Origin: CAZLMW01 sp964560875
Lineage (GTDB): Bacteria > Myxococcota_A > UBA9042
NCBI GenBank assembly: GCA_964560875.1
Contig: CAZLMW010000126.1
Coordinates: 1 to 22,588, forward strand
Reading direction: 5' to 3'
DNA length: 22,588 nucleotides
This document shows positions 1 through 6,689 of this stretch, one piece after another (within the stretch, counting starts at the first letter, position 1; every line of letters starts with the position of its first letter). Made by a program: the position numbers and the translations under genes. A model generated the notes under the pieces. That model saw nothing but the letters and a program-made list of their open reading frames with translations, was not told where the DNA came from and did not search any database.

Positions 1-59
1 TCCTCGACCGGATGGCAGCGATGCTGGTTGGCCTGGCCAAGCGGCATCAGAAGCGTTGA
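1..59 (+). CDS. 3' end of a short gene, probably four-helix-bundle (23S rRNA IVP-like) protein, copy A (partial)
   Basis: Only the last 18 codons and a TGA stop lie in the window; the reading frame starts at base 3. The peptide ends in an amphipathic helix, LDRMAAMLVGLAKRHQKR. The same peptide, encoded with two synonymous differences, ends the minus-strand gene at the other end of the window, which shows that this frame is under coding constraint. The Leu-Leu-Asp-Arg-Met-x-x-Met-Leu pattern is what I would expect at the C-terminus of the four-helix-bundle family related to 23S rRNA intervening-sequence proteins, and such genes often sit beside GC-rich short tandem repeats, as here. The family call is an inference from a short tail. 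The rest of the gene lies upstream of the window. Confidence 0.5.
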   Translation, partial: LDRMAAMLVGLAKRHQKR

Positions 60-62
60 GCC

Positions 63-122
63 GGAAGCGGGAGCGGGAGCGGGAGCGGGAGCGGGAGCGG
101 AAAAGCGGAAAAGCGGGAAAGC
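63..122 (+). repeat. GGGAGC hexamer tandem repeat (left copy)
   Basis: The tract starts 4 bp after the stop codon of the partial gene. It reads GGAAGC once, GGGAGC five times, GGAAAAGC twice and GGGAAAGC once. The right inverted-repeat copy has only three GGGAGC units plus one GGAAGAGC, so the number of units has changed since the two copies separated. The tract is not protein coding on present evidence. Confidence 0.95.
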
Positions 123-200
123 GGATCGCCATTCTCGCCGCGCACATCTAGTCGGCACCGAATCGGCGTGTCTCAGCTATGTCGACGCGCCGCAAAAGGT

Positions 201-222
201 CGTTAGGTAGCTAACGAGTTTT
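201..222. terminator. Possible bidirectional intrinsic terminator
   Basis: A perfect 6-bp stem (CGTTAG / CTAACG) with a 4-base loop occupies 201-216. On the plus strand it is followed by AGTTTT and on the minus strand by ACCTTTT. It lies between two convergent genes: about 140 bp after the left partial gene and 50 bp after the stop of the large cysteine-rich gene at 272. The stem is short with only three G-C pairs, so the call is tentative. Confidence 0.45.
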
Positions 223-271
223 CAGTAGACGCGCGTTGTGGCCGACGAAGAGCCTGCGCCCAATCATCGCC

Positions 272-3200
272 TCAAATCGGCATGTCGGCGCAACATCGGA
301 AGCCGCGGTTGTCGCCGATGGTTTTCGGGGTCACGGTCAGCCGTTTCGTCGTGCGGATGTTTGGCCAGTCCGCCCGGTAGCTGCCGCCGCGCATCGGCTT
401 CTTGCCGGTCCCTGGATCGCTGCTCGTCCACGGATTGGTCGGCGTGCCGTTGAACTTGGCGTGGCTGTACGGCAGGTACCAACCGCGCACCCATTCCCAT
501 GCGTTGCCCGCCATGTCCTGCGCGCCGATCCAGCTGGCGCCGGCGGGTCGTCCACCCACGGCCTTGAGCTTGTTGCCGCAGTTCTTCCAATTCGCGCGGA
601 AACAATCGGCGTTGTTGTGGCCCCACGGAAACCGCAGCTTGCCCTTGCCAGCGGCAGCCCATTCCCACTCGGGTTCGCTGCAGAGCCGTCCCTTCGGTCG
701 CATCTTCTCGCAGAACGACCGTGCTTGGTTCTGGCGCACGTAGTTGATCGGGTGGTTCTGCTTGCCGGATTTCTTGTACGTCGCCGTCGTGCTGCCGCCG
801 GTCGACGGCACAGTGCAGCCTTTGTGTTTGACGCAGGACAGGTATTCCTTCGCGGTCACTTCGTACCGGTCGATGTAGAACCCGTTGATCCTGACGGTGC
901 GGTTGGGGTGCTCGAGTCCCTGGCAGTGCTTGTCGATGCTGCCGTTGCACCCGATGACGTAGCCGGCAGGACCCGTTCCATACACGGTCAGCATGCCCGC
1001 CGGAGGGGAGCGAAGCTGGCAGCTCGTCTTGATGCAGACCCGGTTGACACCGCACTGCTTTTCCCACCCCTCGGCGACGCCGAAGTTGCAGCTTTTGCCC
1101 CCGCACAGCCCGTCCTTGGTGCACGGATTGCCGTCGCTGCAATGCAGTGTCCCGGAGCATTTGCCGTTGCTGCAGCGGTCTTTGATCGTGCACGAGCTCC
1201 CGTCGCTGCAGCTGCGTGCATGCTTGGCGAACAAGCAGCCACCGGTGTTCGTGTTGCAGCTATCGTCGGTGCACGCGTTGCCGTCTTTGCAGACGCGGGG
1301 TTCGCCGGGTTTGCACGTCCCGCCGCTGCATTTATCACCCAGGGTGCATTTTTGACCGTCCGAACAGTTTAGGGCGTTAGGCTTGTGAACACACTTGCCG
1401 AGGTTCTTATCGCAGGCGTCGCTCGTACATGGATTTCCATCGCTGCACGTCAGCGGCGCGCCGACCTTGCAGGTTCCCTTGTTGCACGCGTCGAGCGGGG
1501 TGCACTTGTTGTTGTCAGCGTTGCACGGAAGGCCTTCGCCAGTGGCTTTGGCGGTGCAGGTTCCGGCCGCTTTGTCGCAGGTCTCCGCTGTGCAGCTGTT
1601 GCCGTCATCGCATGGCTTGGGGGTTCCGATACATGACGCGCCCACGCACTTGTCACCGCCCGTACACGCGTTGGAGTCGTTGCATGCGTCGCCAGGCTTG
1701 AGCCCCGGGCCATCGCACGCGCCGGTCTTGGGGTTGCAGGACTTGGTCGCACAAGCGTCGCCACCACCGCACGGTTTGGCCTTCCCGCCGCCGCATTTTT
1801 GCGCCGCGCAGACCTCGCCGAGCGTGCACGGATCGCCGTCGTCGCAGGTCTTTCCGACGTTTATCGCGGCCATCGCGCACGAACCGGTCTTGGCGTCACA
1901 TGTGTTGCGCCGGCAGGCGCTGTCACCACTGGTCTGGCACGTCACAACGGAGCCGGGTTTGACAGCACACGACCCCTTTCCGGCGGCGAATTGACAGTAG
2001 AGCGTGCCGTTGCACGGGTTGCCGTCGTCTTTGGGTTGGCAGTCTGCGTTCTTCTGGCATTCGCACGCGGGTTTTCCGCCCGCGCACTTGCCGCCCGCAC
2101 ACGCCGTCGCTTCGTTGCATGGATCGCCGTCATCGCAAGTTACGCCGTCTTTTGACGCCACCATCACGCACTTGCCTGTCTTCTTCTGGCACTGATTCTT
2201 CTGGCACGCTGTGTCGTCGACCGTCGCACAATTCACCTTGGCGAACGGGTTGGGGACGCACTTGAACGCGCCGCCGGATTTGTCACATATCCACGAGCCG
2301 ACGCAGAGGTCGCCGCCGTTCTTGCCGGCGCAATCACCGTCCTTTTGGCACTCGCACGAGACCTTGCCGGCCGCACAATAGCCACCGATGCACGTGTCGC
2401 CCGACGTGCACTTGTTCGCGTCGTCGCACGGCCCATCCTCGTTGACGTTGACGACCGCGCACTTGCCCGACTTGGGCTGGCATTGGTTCTTGCTGCAAGC
2501 GGTGTCTGCCACCGATTTGCACGCGACCTTGGTCGCCGGGTTGATCAGGCATCCGCCGCCGGTCTTGCTGCAAAACATCGTGCCATTGCACAAGTCGCCG
2601 TCGTCGTGTTTGGAGCAGTCTGCGTCGGTTTTGCACGCGCAGGTGTTCGTTGTCGGCGTGCACTTGCCCTGGTCGCAATGGTCGCCCACGGTGCATTTGT
2701 GGCCGTCATGACACGGGGTTGCTTGTGCAACAGGCTGCGGTTTGCAGGATCCGTCCGCGGCCTGGCAGGTGTTCTTCGCGCACGCGGTGTCGGCGACGGT
2801 CGGGCAGCTGACGACGCTGGCCGGGTTCAGCTTGCACGTGGGCGGGGATGCAACTTTGTCGCAAAAGAGCGTGCCGTTGCAGACATTGCCGTCCTCGAAC
2901 TTGCCGCAGTCGGCCGTGTCCAGGCATTGGCAGGTGATCTTCGGCGCCACGCACGCGCCGTCTTTGCAGAAATCGTTGAACGTGCACTTGTAGCCGTCGT
3001 CGCAGGGCGATCCATCGTCGACCGGGAGCTTCTCGCAGAGCAGCGTCTTTTCGTTGCACAGGTTCTTGCGACACGCTTGCGGGCCGGCGGACGGGCACTT
3101 CTTGACGGTCGCCGGGTTCACCTTGCACGTGTAAGGGAACGCGGATTTGTCACAGTAGAGCGTCCCGTTGCACTTCTTGTCGTCGTTTTGGTCGCTGCAG

Positions 3201-4417
3201 TCCGCGGTCTTGTGGCAGCTGCAGATGTCGTCCGTTCCCGGCTTGCAGCTGCCGTCTACGCACGTATCTCCGACGCTGCACGGATCGGCGTCGGTACACG
3301 TCACGCTGCCGGGGACCGGTGTCAAAGCGCATTTGCCGGTCGCGGGATCACAGGCGCTCTTCAAACAGGCTGTGTCGGCGCCGTCATCGCACGTCACGAC
3401 CGAACCCTTCGCGATCGCGCATCGCCACGGCTGACTCGACTTATCGCAGTAATGGCTCCCGAGGCACGGGTTTCCCGCGTCCTTGGCCGTGCAGTCACCT
3501 TTGAAGTGGCACTCGCAGTGGTCCGTGCCGGGCGTGCACGTGCCGCCGGTGCAGACGTCGTTGGTCGTGCAGGCGTCGCCATCGTCGCAGGGCGTTCCGT
3601 TGGTCGCGCCGTCGCACTGCGCATCCACGCACGCGGGGGGATCGAGCAGCTCGCAGGCCGATAGCCCGTCTTTGCTGCATTGCCGCACGCCCTTGCAACG
3701 CCTGGCCGTTCCGGTGGTCAGGTCGTCGAGCCAACACGTCGTTGCGGCGCCGTCGCCCTGGGCTGCCGGGCTGCATGAACACAAGCCGAAGAGCGCGCCT
3801 TCGGGGGCGTTCGGTCCCTTCAGCCGCACGCACTGCTTGACCGCGGCGCCGTCGATCGTCTTCGCTGCCTTGCAAGATGTACCGATCGGACAGTCCTTGC
3901 TGGCCGCGCACCCGATCCCGCAAAACGCCCCGATGTCGCCGTAGCTCACACAGCTTGCCGACGAGATCCCGAGCGCCGCGCAGTCCGATTCCTTGGCGCA
4001 CGGCCGACACACCTGCCCCCATTTCGGCACGCAAATCGTCACCGTGTCCGATCCCGCCGCCACTGGCTTGCAGTCGAAGTCGCCCGGGCAGCTGTCGACG
4101 CAGTTCTTGGCGCACTGGCGCCCTTTGGGGGTTGGGATGCACAGGCCCGAGTCGCAGCCATCATTGGTGGTGCACCCGCAAAACGGTCCACCTGGGCATT
4201 CGCTGGCGGTGTCGGCAGCGGTATCGACCGAGACGATGTCTTGCGATCCAACGTCCACGGCGACGTCGCCTGCGCTGTCTTCTGCGATCTCAGACTCGGA
4301 CGTGCTCTCTGCGTCGCTGCCACATCCGCCCGCGGCGCTCGCCACCAGTAGCCAAACGACGGTCCAAGCCACCCACGCACCGCGTCGATGAAGCAAGGCG
4401 GCCGCGCTCGTGTTCAC
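272..4417 (-). CDS. Giant cysteine-rich lipoprotein with C-terminal FGE/SUMF1-like domain
   Basis: This is a predicted exported lipoprotein of 1381 residues. The GTG start at 4417-4415 overlaps the preceding phosphatase stop as GTGA; an in-frame ATG at 4489 would put 24 residues inside that gene and before the signal peptide. The N-terminus has a hydrophobic segment ending near Cys32 (ASAAGGC), then an acidic Ser/Asp-rich linker. Residues about 75-270 form a Cys-rich module resembling one in the protein at 8143. Six modules of about 97 residues follow (residues about 300-880), each with a DC, CNGTL-C, TAC-KN-C and CDDG-CT pattern, then shorter CSDGNPCT-type units to about residue 1115. Residues about 1145-1381 are a formylglycine-generating-enzyme-like (SUMF1/EgtB/PvdO) fold with NHPINYV, RLCSEPEWEWAAAG, DMAGNAWEWV, MRGGSY and NRGFRCC. 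The cysteine pair used by true FGE after the RGGS motif is absent (Ser-Tyr-Arg-Ala-Asp-Trp there), so a structural or binding role is likelier than formylglycine formation. The protein presumably sits on the cell surface or in the periplasm; its substrate is unknown. Confidence 0.85.
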   Translation of the reverse strand: MNTSAAALLHRRGAWVAWTVVWLLVASAAGGCGSDAESTSESEIAEDSAGDVAVDVGSQDIVSVDTAADTASECPGGPFCGCTTNDGCDSGLCIPTPKGRQCAKNCVDSCPGDFDCKPVAAGSDTVTICVPKWGQVCRPCAKESDCAALGISSASCVSYGDIGAFCGIGCAASKDCPIGTSCKAAKTIDGAAVKQCVRLKGPNAPEGALFGLCSCSPAAQGDGAATTCWLDDLTTGTARRCKGVRQCSKDGLSACELLDPPACVDAQCDGATNGTPCDDGDACTTNDVCTGGTCTPGTDHCECHFKGDCTAKDAGNPCLGSHYCDKSSQPWRCAIAKGSVVTCDDGADTACLKSACDPATGKCALTPVPGSVTCTDADPCSVGDTCVDGSCKPGTDDICSCHKTADCSDQNDDKKCNGTLYCDKSAFPYTCKVNPATVKKCPSAGPQACRKNLCNEKTLLCEKLPVDDGSPCDDGYKCTFNDFCKDGACVAPKITCQCLDTADCGKFEDGNVCNGTLFCDKVASPPTCKLNPASVVSCPTVADTACAKNTCQAADGSCKPQPVAQATPCHDGHKCTVGDHCDQGKCTPTTNTCACKTDADCSKHDDGDLCNGTMFCSKTGGGCLINPATKVACKSVADTACSKNQCQPKSGKCAVVNVNEDGPCDDANKCTSGDTCIGGYCAAGKVSCECQKDGDCAGKNGGDLCVGSWICDKSGGAFKCVPNPFAKVNCATVDDTACQKNQCQKKTGKCVMVASKDGVTCDDGDPCNEATACAGGKCAGGKPACECQKNADCQPKDDGNPCNGTLYCQFAAGKGSCAVKPGSVVTCQTSGDSACRRNTCDAKTGSCAMAAINVGKTCDDGDPCTLGEVCAAQKCGGGKAKPCGGGDACATKSCNPKTGACDGPGLKPGDACNDSNACTGGDKCVGASCIGTPKPCDDGNSCTAETCDKAAGTCTAKATGEGLPCNADNNKCTPLDACNKGTCKVGAPLTCSDGNPCTSDACDKNLGKCVHKPNALNCSDGQKCTLGDKCSGGTCKPGEPRVCKDGNACTDDSCNTNTGGCLFAKHARSCSDGSSCTIKDRCSNGKCSGTLHCSDGNPCTKDGLCGGKSCNFGVAEGWEKQCGVNRVCIKTSCQLRSPPAGMLTVYGTGPAGYVIGCNGSIDKHCQGLEHPNRTVRINGFYIDRYEVTAKEYLSCVKHKGCTVPSTGGSTTATYKKSGKQNHPINYVRQNQARSFCEKMRPKGRLCSEPEWEWAAAGKGKLRFPWGHNNADCFRANWKNCGNKLKAVGGRPAGASWIGAQDMAGNAWEWVRGWYLPYSHAKFNGTPTNPWTSSDPGTGKKPMRGGSYRADWPNIRTTKRLTVTPKTIGDNRGFRCCADMPI
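1770..3525 (-). repeat. Six ~97-residue Cys-rich protein modules
   Basis: Within the large lipoprotein gene, six consecutive in-frame modules of roughly 290 bp each start with a Cys-x-Cys-x5-6-Cys pattern (CHCx, CSCH, CQCL, CACK, CECQ, CECQ). Each contains CNGT(L/M)xC or a variant, then TACxKNxC, GxC and CDDGxxCTxGDxC. The cysteine spacing is nearly constant while the residues between vary, so the repeats have diverged and are not a recent tandem amplification. Boundaries are approximate. Confidence 0.8.
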
Positions 4418-5655
4418 GTCGTCCGGGCGTTCGCGACGTCGTGGGACAGCCGAATCACACGCTTGGCGAGGGTCTGCGAAAACGCCCACAGCATCTTCAC
4501 CGCGATGCTCTGGTCCTTTTGGGACAGGTCGTAGAAGCCAGCGCGCGACATCTGGAAAACGCGCACATCGGTTTCGGCTTTGACCTCGGCGGACCGTCGC
4601 TGTCCGCTGACCAGGGCGATCTCGCCGAAATGGGCGCCCTCTCGCATGGTGTTCACGCGCACGCCATCGACGGCAACCGAGAGTTGACCCTCGACCAGCA
4701 TGTAGAGGTCCTGGCCATCTTCGCCCTGCCGCACAACCGTTGCGCCTCGAGCGAAGTGCATCTCGTGGATGTAGCGCAGCACCTTCATCAGCTCGTCGTT
4801 TGTCAGGTGTCGACAGAAAAACAGGGTCGACAACACGCTGATCTTGGAGCCGTGGTCCATCGGCATCGCGAGGATTTCGGTCTTGGACTCTTCCTTGGTG
4901 AGCGTCACGTCCACGACGACAGAGCTGATGTTGTCGCCGCCCCCATGGTCGTTCGCGGCCTCGATCAGCGCGGTTGACGGGTCTTCAGCGCGTTTGTCGA
5001 GCAGAAGGTCGAGGATGTCGCGGCCGTCAACGAAATCGGACAGTCCGTCTGTGCACAGCAGGAGCCGGTCGTCGGGCATCAGGTCGACGTACAGCAGGTC
5101 GACGTCCACCCTGGGTTTTTCGCCCACAGCGCGCGCCAAGACGTTGCGGAACCGGAACTGGCCCACCTCGTCGCGCGACAGGCGTCCGGCGCGGACCAGC
5201 TCTTCGGCGAGCGTATGGTCGGTCGTAAGTTGGTCGAGCGCCCGATCGCGCACCAGGTAAACCCGCGAATCACCGACGTGCGCGATGTAGGCGGCCGATC
5301 GCGCGAGCAGCACGATCGTCACGGTGGTCATCATCCCGCGCAGGTCTTCATCGGACTTGGCGGCGCTGTAGATGTCCTGGTTGACGCGCTCGACACAGGC
5401 TTGGAGGGCGTCGAACACGGCCCGGCGGGAAGCTTCCCCGTCGTCGTTGTCGGCCTTCTTCACAAGGTCGGACAGCTCGGCGGCGACCGCGGTGATGCCC
5501 TTGATGGACATCCGGCTCGCCCGATCACCGGCCGCTTCGCCACCCACACCGTCGGCCACCACGTACAGGCCGTGGCGGTCTTCGCGCAGGATGCAGTCTT
5601 CGTTGCGGTCGCGGATCAGACCCGCGTCGGTCGCGCCCCAGGACACGCGCTGCAT
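4414..5655 (-). CDS. PP2C-type Ser/Thr phosphatase with C-terminal cyclic-nucleotide-binding domain
   Basis: A 413-residue cytoplasmic protein that should remove phosphate from Ser/Thr residues of partner proteins. The PPM/PP2C signature residues are present: DRNED at 16-20, VADGVGG with Asp35, AHVGDSRVYLVR at 125-136, LLLCTDGLSDFV with Asp203, and GGGDN with Asp241. These acidic residues bind the two metal ions in the family. Residues about 285-400 form a cNMP-binding domain with RQGEDGQDLYMLVEG and FGEIALVSGQRRSAEV. The Glu345 and Arg354-Ser-Ala of the phosphate-binding cassette are kept, so real cyclic-nucleotide binding is plausible. ATG is preceded by GAGGTGA at good spacing. The TGA stop overlaps the GTG start of the large Cys-rich lipoprotein gene, implying translational coupling. 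The YceI-like gene ends 47 bp upstream on the same strand and may be co-transcribed. Confidence 0.92.
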   Translation of the reverse strand: MQRVSWGATDAGLIRDRNEDCILREDRHGLYVVADGVGGEAAGDRASRMSIKGITAVAAELSDLVKKADNDDGEASRRAVFDALQACVERVNQDIYSAAKSDEDLRGMMTTVTIVLLARSAAYIAHVGDSRVYLVRDRALDQLTTDHTLAEELVRAGRLSRDEVGQFRFRNVLARAVGEKPRVDVDLLYVDLMPDDRLLLCTDGLSDFVDGRDILDLLLDKRAEDPSTALIEAANDHGGGDNISSVVVDVTLTKEESKTEILAMPMDHGSKISVLSTLFFCRHLTNDELMKVLRYIHEMHFARGATVVRQGEDGQDLYMLVEGQLSVAVDGVRVNTMREGAHFGEIALVSGQRRSAEVKAETDVRVFQMSRAGFYDLSQKDQSIAVKMLWAFSQTLAKRVIRLSHDVANARTT

Positions 5656-5702
5656 ACAGTCACCTCAGAAGGCGACACTGTACCCGGCCGCGAAGGGAGG
5701 GT

Positions 5703-6470
5703 TCAACCGGCGGCGCCAGACACGTCGATCTTCAGCACCACGTCGTCGCGGATGAGGTCGTCGGCCTTGCCTTTGTACACGATGTCGAAGTCCTTGCGGT
5801 TGATCGAAAACTCGGCTTTGCCGGTGACCTTACCGTCGGCGACAGCGATCGTGGCCGGGAACGAAACGTCCTTGGTCTTGCCGCGAATCGTCAGCTTGCC
5901 GGCGACTGTGTGCGTGGCGTTTCCGCCTTCGGCACCGGCCTTGATCGCCTCGGACGTGAAGGTGGCCTCGGGGAACTTCTCGACGCAGAAGAAATCGCAG
6001 CTCTTGAAGTGCGAGTCCAGCTTGCCCGACCACGGCGTGCGCGCGTTGTGATCGGCCACCGCGGACGCGGTCTTGACCACCAGGCTCAGCGAGCCGCCCT
6101 CGGCCTTGCCGTCCTTGAGCGCCATGGTGCCAGTCCACTCTTTGAAGATGTTCTCGTGTGAGCCCGTCGCCTTGCTACCGATGAAGATGATCGATCCGGT
6201 CAGGGCCTTGCCGGCGGCGGGGGCGGCAGGTGCAGCAGCGGCCGCTGCGGCGGCGACTTTGCCAGTTTCACCCTTGCCAGTTTCACCCTTGCCAGCTTCA
6301 CCTTCGGCGGCCTTGGGCGCTTCCTTCTTGGCTTCGTCTTTCTTGGCCTCTTTCTTCGGCTCTTCGACCTTGGCCTTTGCGACTCCCTTTGCGGGGTCCT
6401 TCGCGCATCCGGTTGCGGCGAGACTGACAATGGTTGCGGTGATGACGAGGACACGGCTGGTCTGGAACAT
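5703..6470 (-). CDS. YceI-like domain lipoprotein
   Basis: A 255-residue protein. The ATG at 6470 is chosen because it gives a clean lipoprotein signal (hydrophobic residues 7-19, lipobox AATGC with Cys22) and has GGAG nearby upstream; an in-frame ATG 27 codons earlier adds only an Arg-rich stretch. After the signal comes a Lys/Glu/Ala-rich linker with three tandem GE(T/A)GK units and an Ala/Pro run. The remaining ~160 residues look like the YceI lipocalin-like barrel: LTGSIIFIGSKATGSH near its start, then KSCDFFCVEKFPEATFTS, LTIRGKTKDVSFPATI and AEFSINRKDFDIVYKGK. Family members bind polyisoprenoid or other hydrophobic molecules in the periplasm; the ligand here is unknown. The two nearby cysteines in SCDFFC are unusual for the fold. 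Confidence 0.88.
   Translation of the reverse strand: MFQTSRVLVITATIVSLAATGCAKDPAKGVAKAKVEEPKKEAKKDEAKKEAPKAAEGEAGKGETGKGETGKVAAAAAAAAPAAPAAGKALTGSIIFIGSKATGSHENIFKEWTGTMALKDGKAEGGSLSLVVKTASAVADHNARTPWSGKLDSHFKSCDFFCVEKFPEATFTSEAIKAGAEGGNATHTVAGKLTIRGKTKDVSFPATIAVADGKVTGKAEFSINRKDFDIVYKGKADDLIRDDVVLKIDVSGAAG
6259..6303 (-). repeat. 15-bp tandem repeat (x3) encoding GE(T/A)GK
   Basis: Three head-to-tail 15-bp units lie in the linker of the YceI-like gene. The first two are identical (TTGCCAGTTTCACCC on the plus strand) and the third differs at two bases. They encode GETGK, GETGK and GEAGK, in frame, so unit gain or loss only lengthens or shortens the flexible linker between lipid anchor and barrel. 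Confidence 0.9.
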
Positions 6471-6610
6471 GGCGAGGTTCTCCGGGCTCGGTTCGGGCAG
6501 GTTGGTTGATTCGGCTCGTCGATGTGGACAAGCGCGGCGCCGAGCAGCCACCGCAGGTCGCGGACTCTAGACCAAAGCACCGCGTTGCAAAATAGCGCCT
6601 GTGGCGAGGA

Positions 6611-6674
6611 ATTGTTACCAAAACGACAACAATAGGCTCGGCGGCGACGGATCATTCGTCTGTACGCAACAATT
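6611..6674. promoter_or_regulatory. Cluster of ATTGTT/AACAAT half-sites upstream of the YceI-like gene
   Basis: ATTGTT at 6611-6616 and AACAAT at 6628-6633 form an inverted repeat with 11 bases between, and a second AACAAT lies at 6668-6673, 40 bp from the first. The surrounding 219-bp gap (6471-6689) between the L-domain gene and the YceI-like gene is locally AT-rich for this genome and must hold the promoter of the YceI-like gene unless it is read through from upstream. This could be an operator; no known regulator site was recognised. Confidence 0.25.
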
Positions 6675-6689
6675 GGCGTGTAATTTCAC

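Larger units (their letters stand above)
1..151. repeat. Left arm of a window-flanking inverted repeat
   Basis: Bases 1-151 match the reverse complement of 22433-22549. Positions 1-62 differ at two bases, both synonymous in the encoded gene tail. The central hexamer tract differs in length, and the last 29 bases before position 152 are identical. The similarity stops abruptly after the tetranucleotide CTAG at 148-151. The arm may extend left of the window. It holds the 3' end of the putative four-helix-bundle gene plus its downstream flank. Confidence 0.9.

Noticed and set aside
63..122. CRISPR-like array
   Set aside because: Units are contiguous 6-8-bp repeats without spacers and no cas genes are present.
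28..210. 60-codon ORF over the left hexamer array
   Set aside because: Its Gly-Ala repeat arises from the GGGAGC tract, and it is out of frame with the conserved gene tail that is shared with the right end.
272..980. Active formylglycine-generating enzyme
   Set aside because: The fold motifs are present but the catalytic/copper-binding cysteine pair after RGGS is absent, so sulfatase activation is not supported.
2345..3664. 439-codon plus-strand ORF antisense to the Cys-rich lipoprotein, and similar ones at 236-1372, 7864-9414, 10339-12186, 16192-17430 and 20004-21875
   Set aside because: All lie opposite genes with recognisable domains; long antisense frames are expected at this GC content.
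4418..4489. ATG at 4489 as start of the large Cys-rich lipoprotein
   Set aside because: It would place 24 basic residues inside the phosphatase gene and before the signal peptide; the GTG overlapping the phosphatase TGA gives a normal lipoprotein signal.
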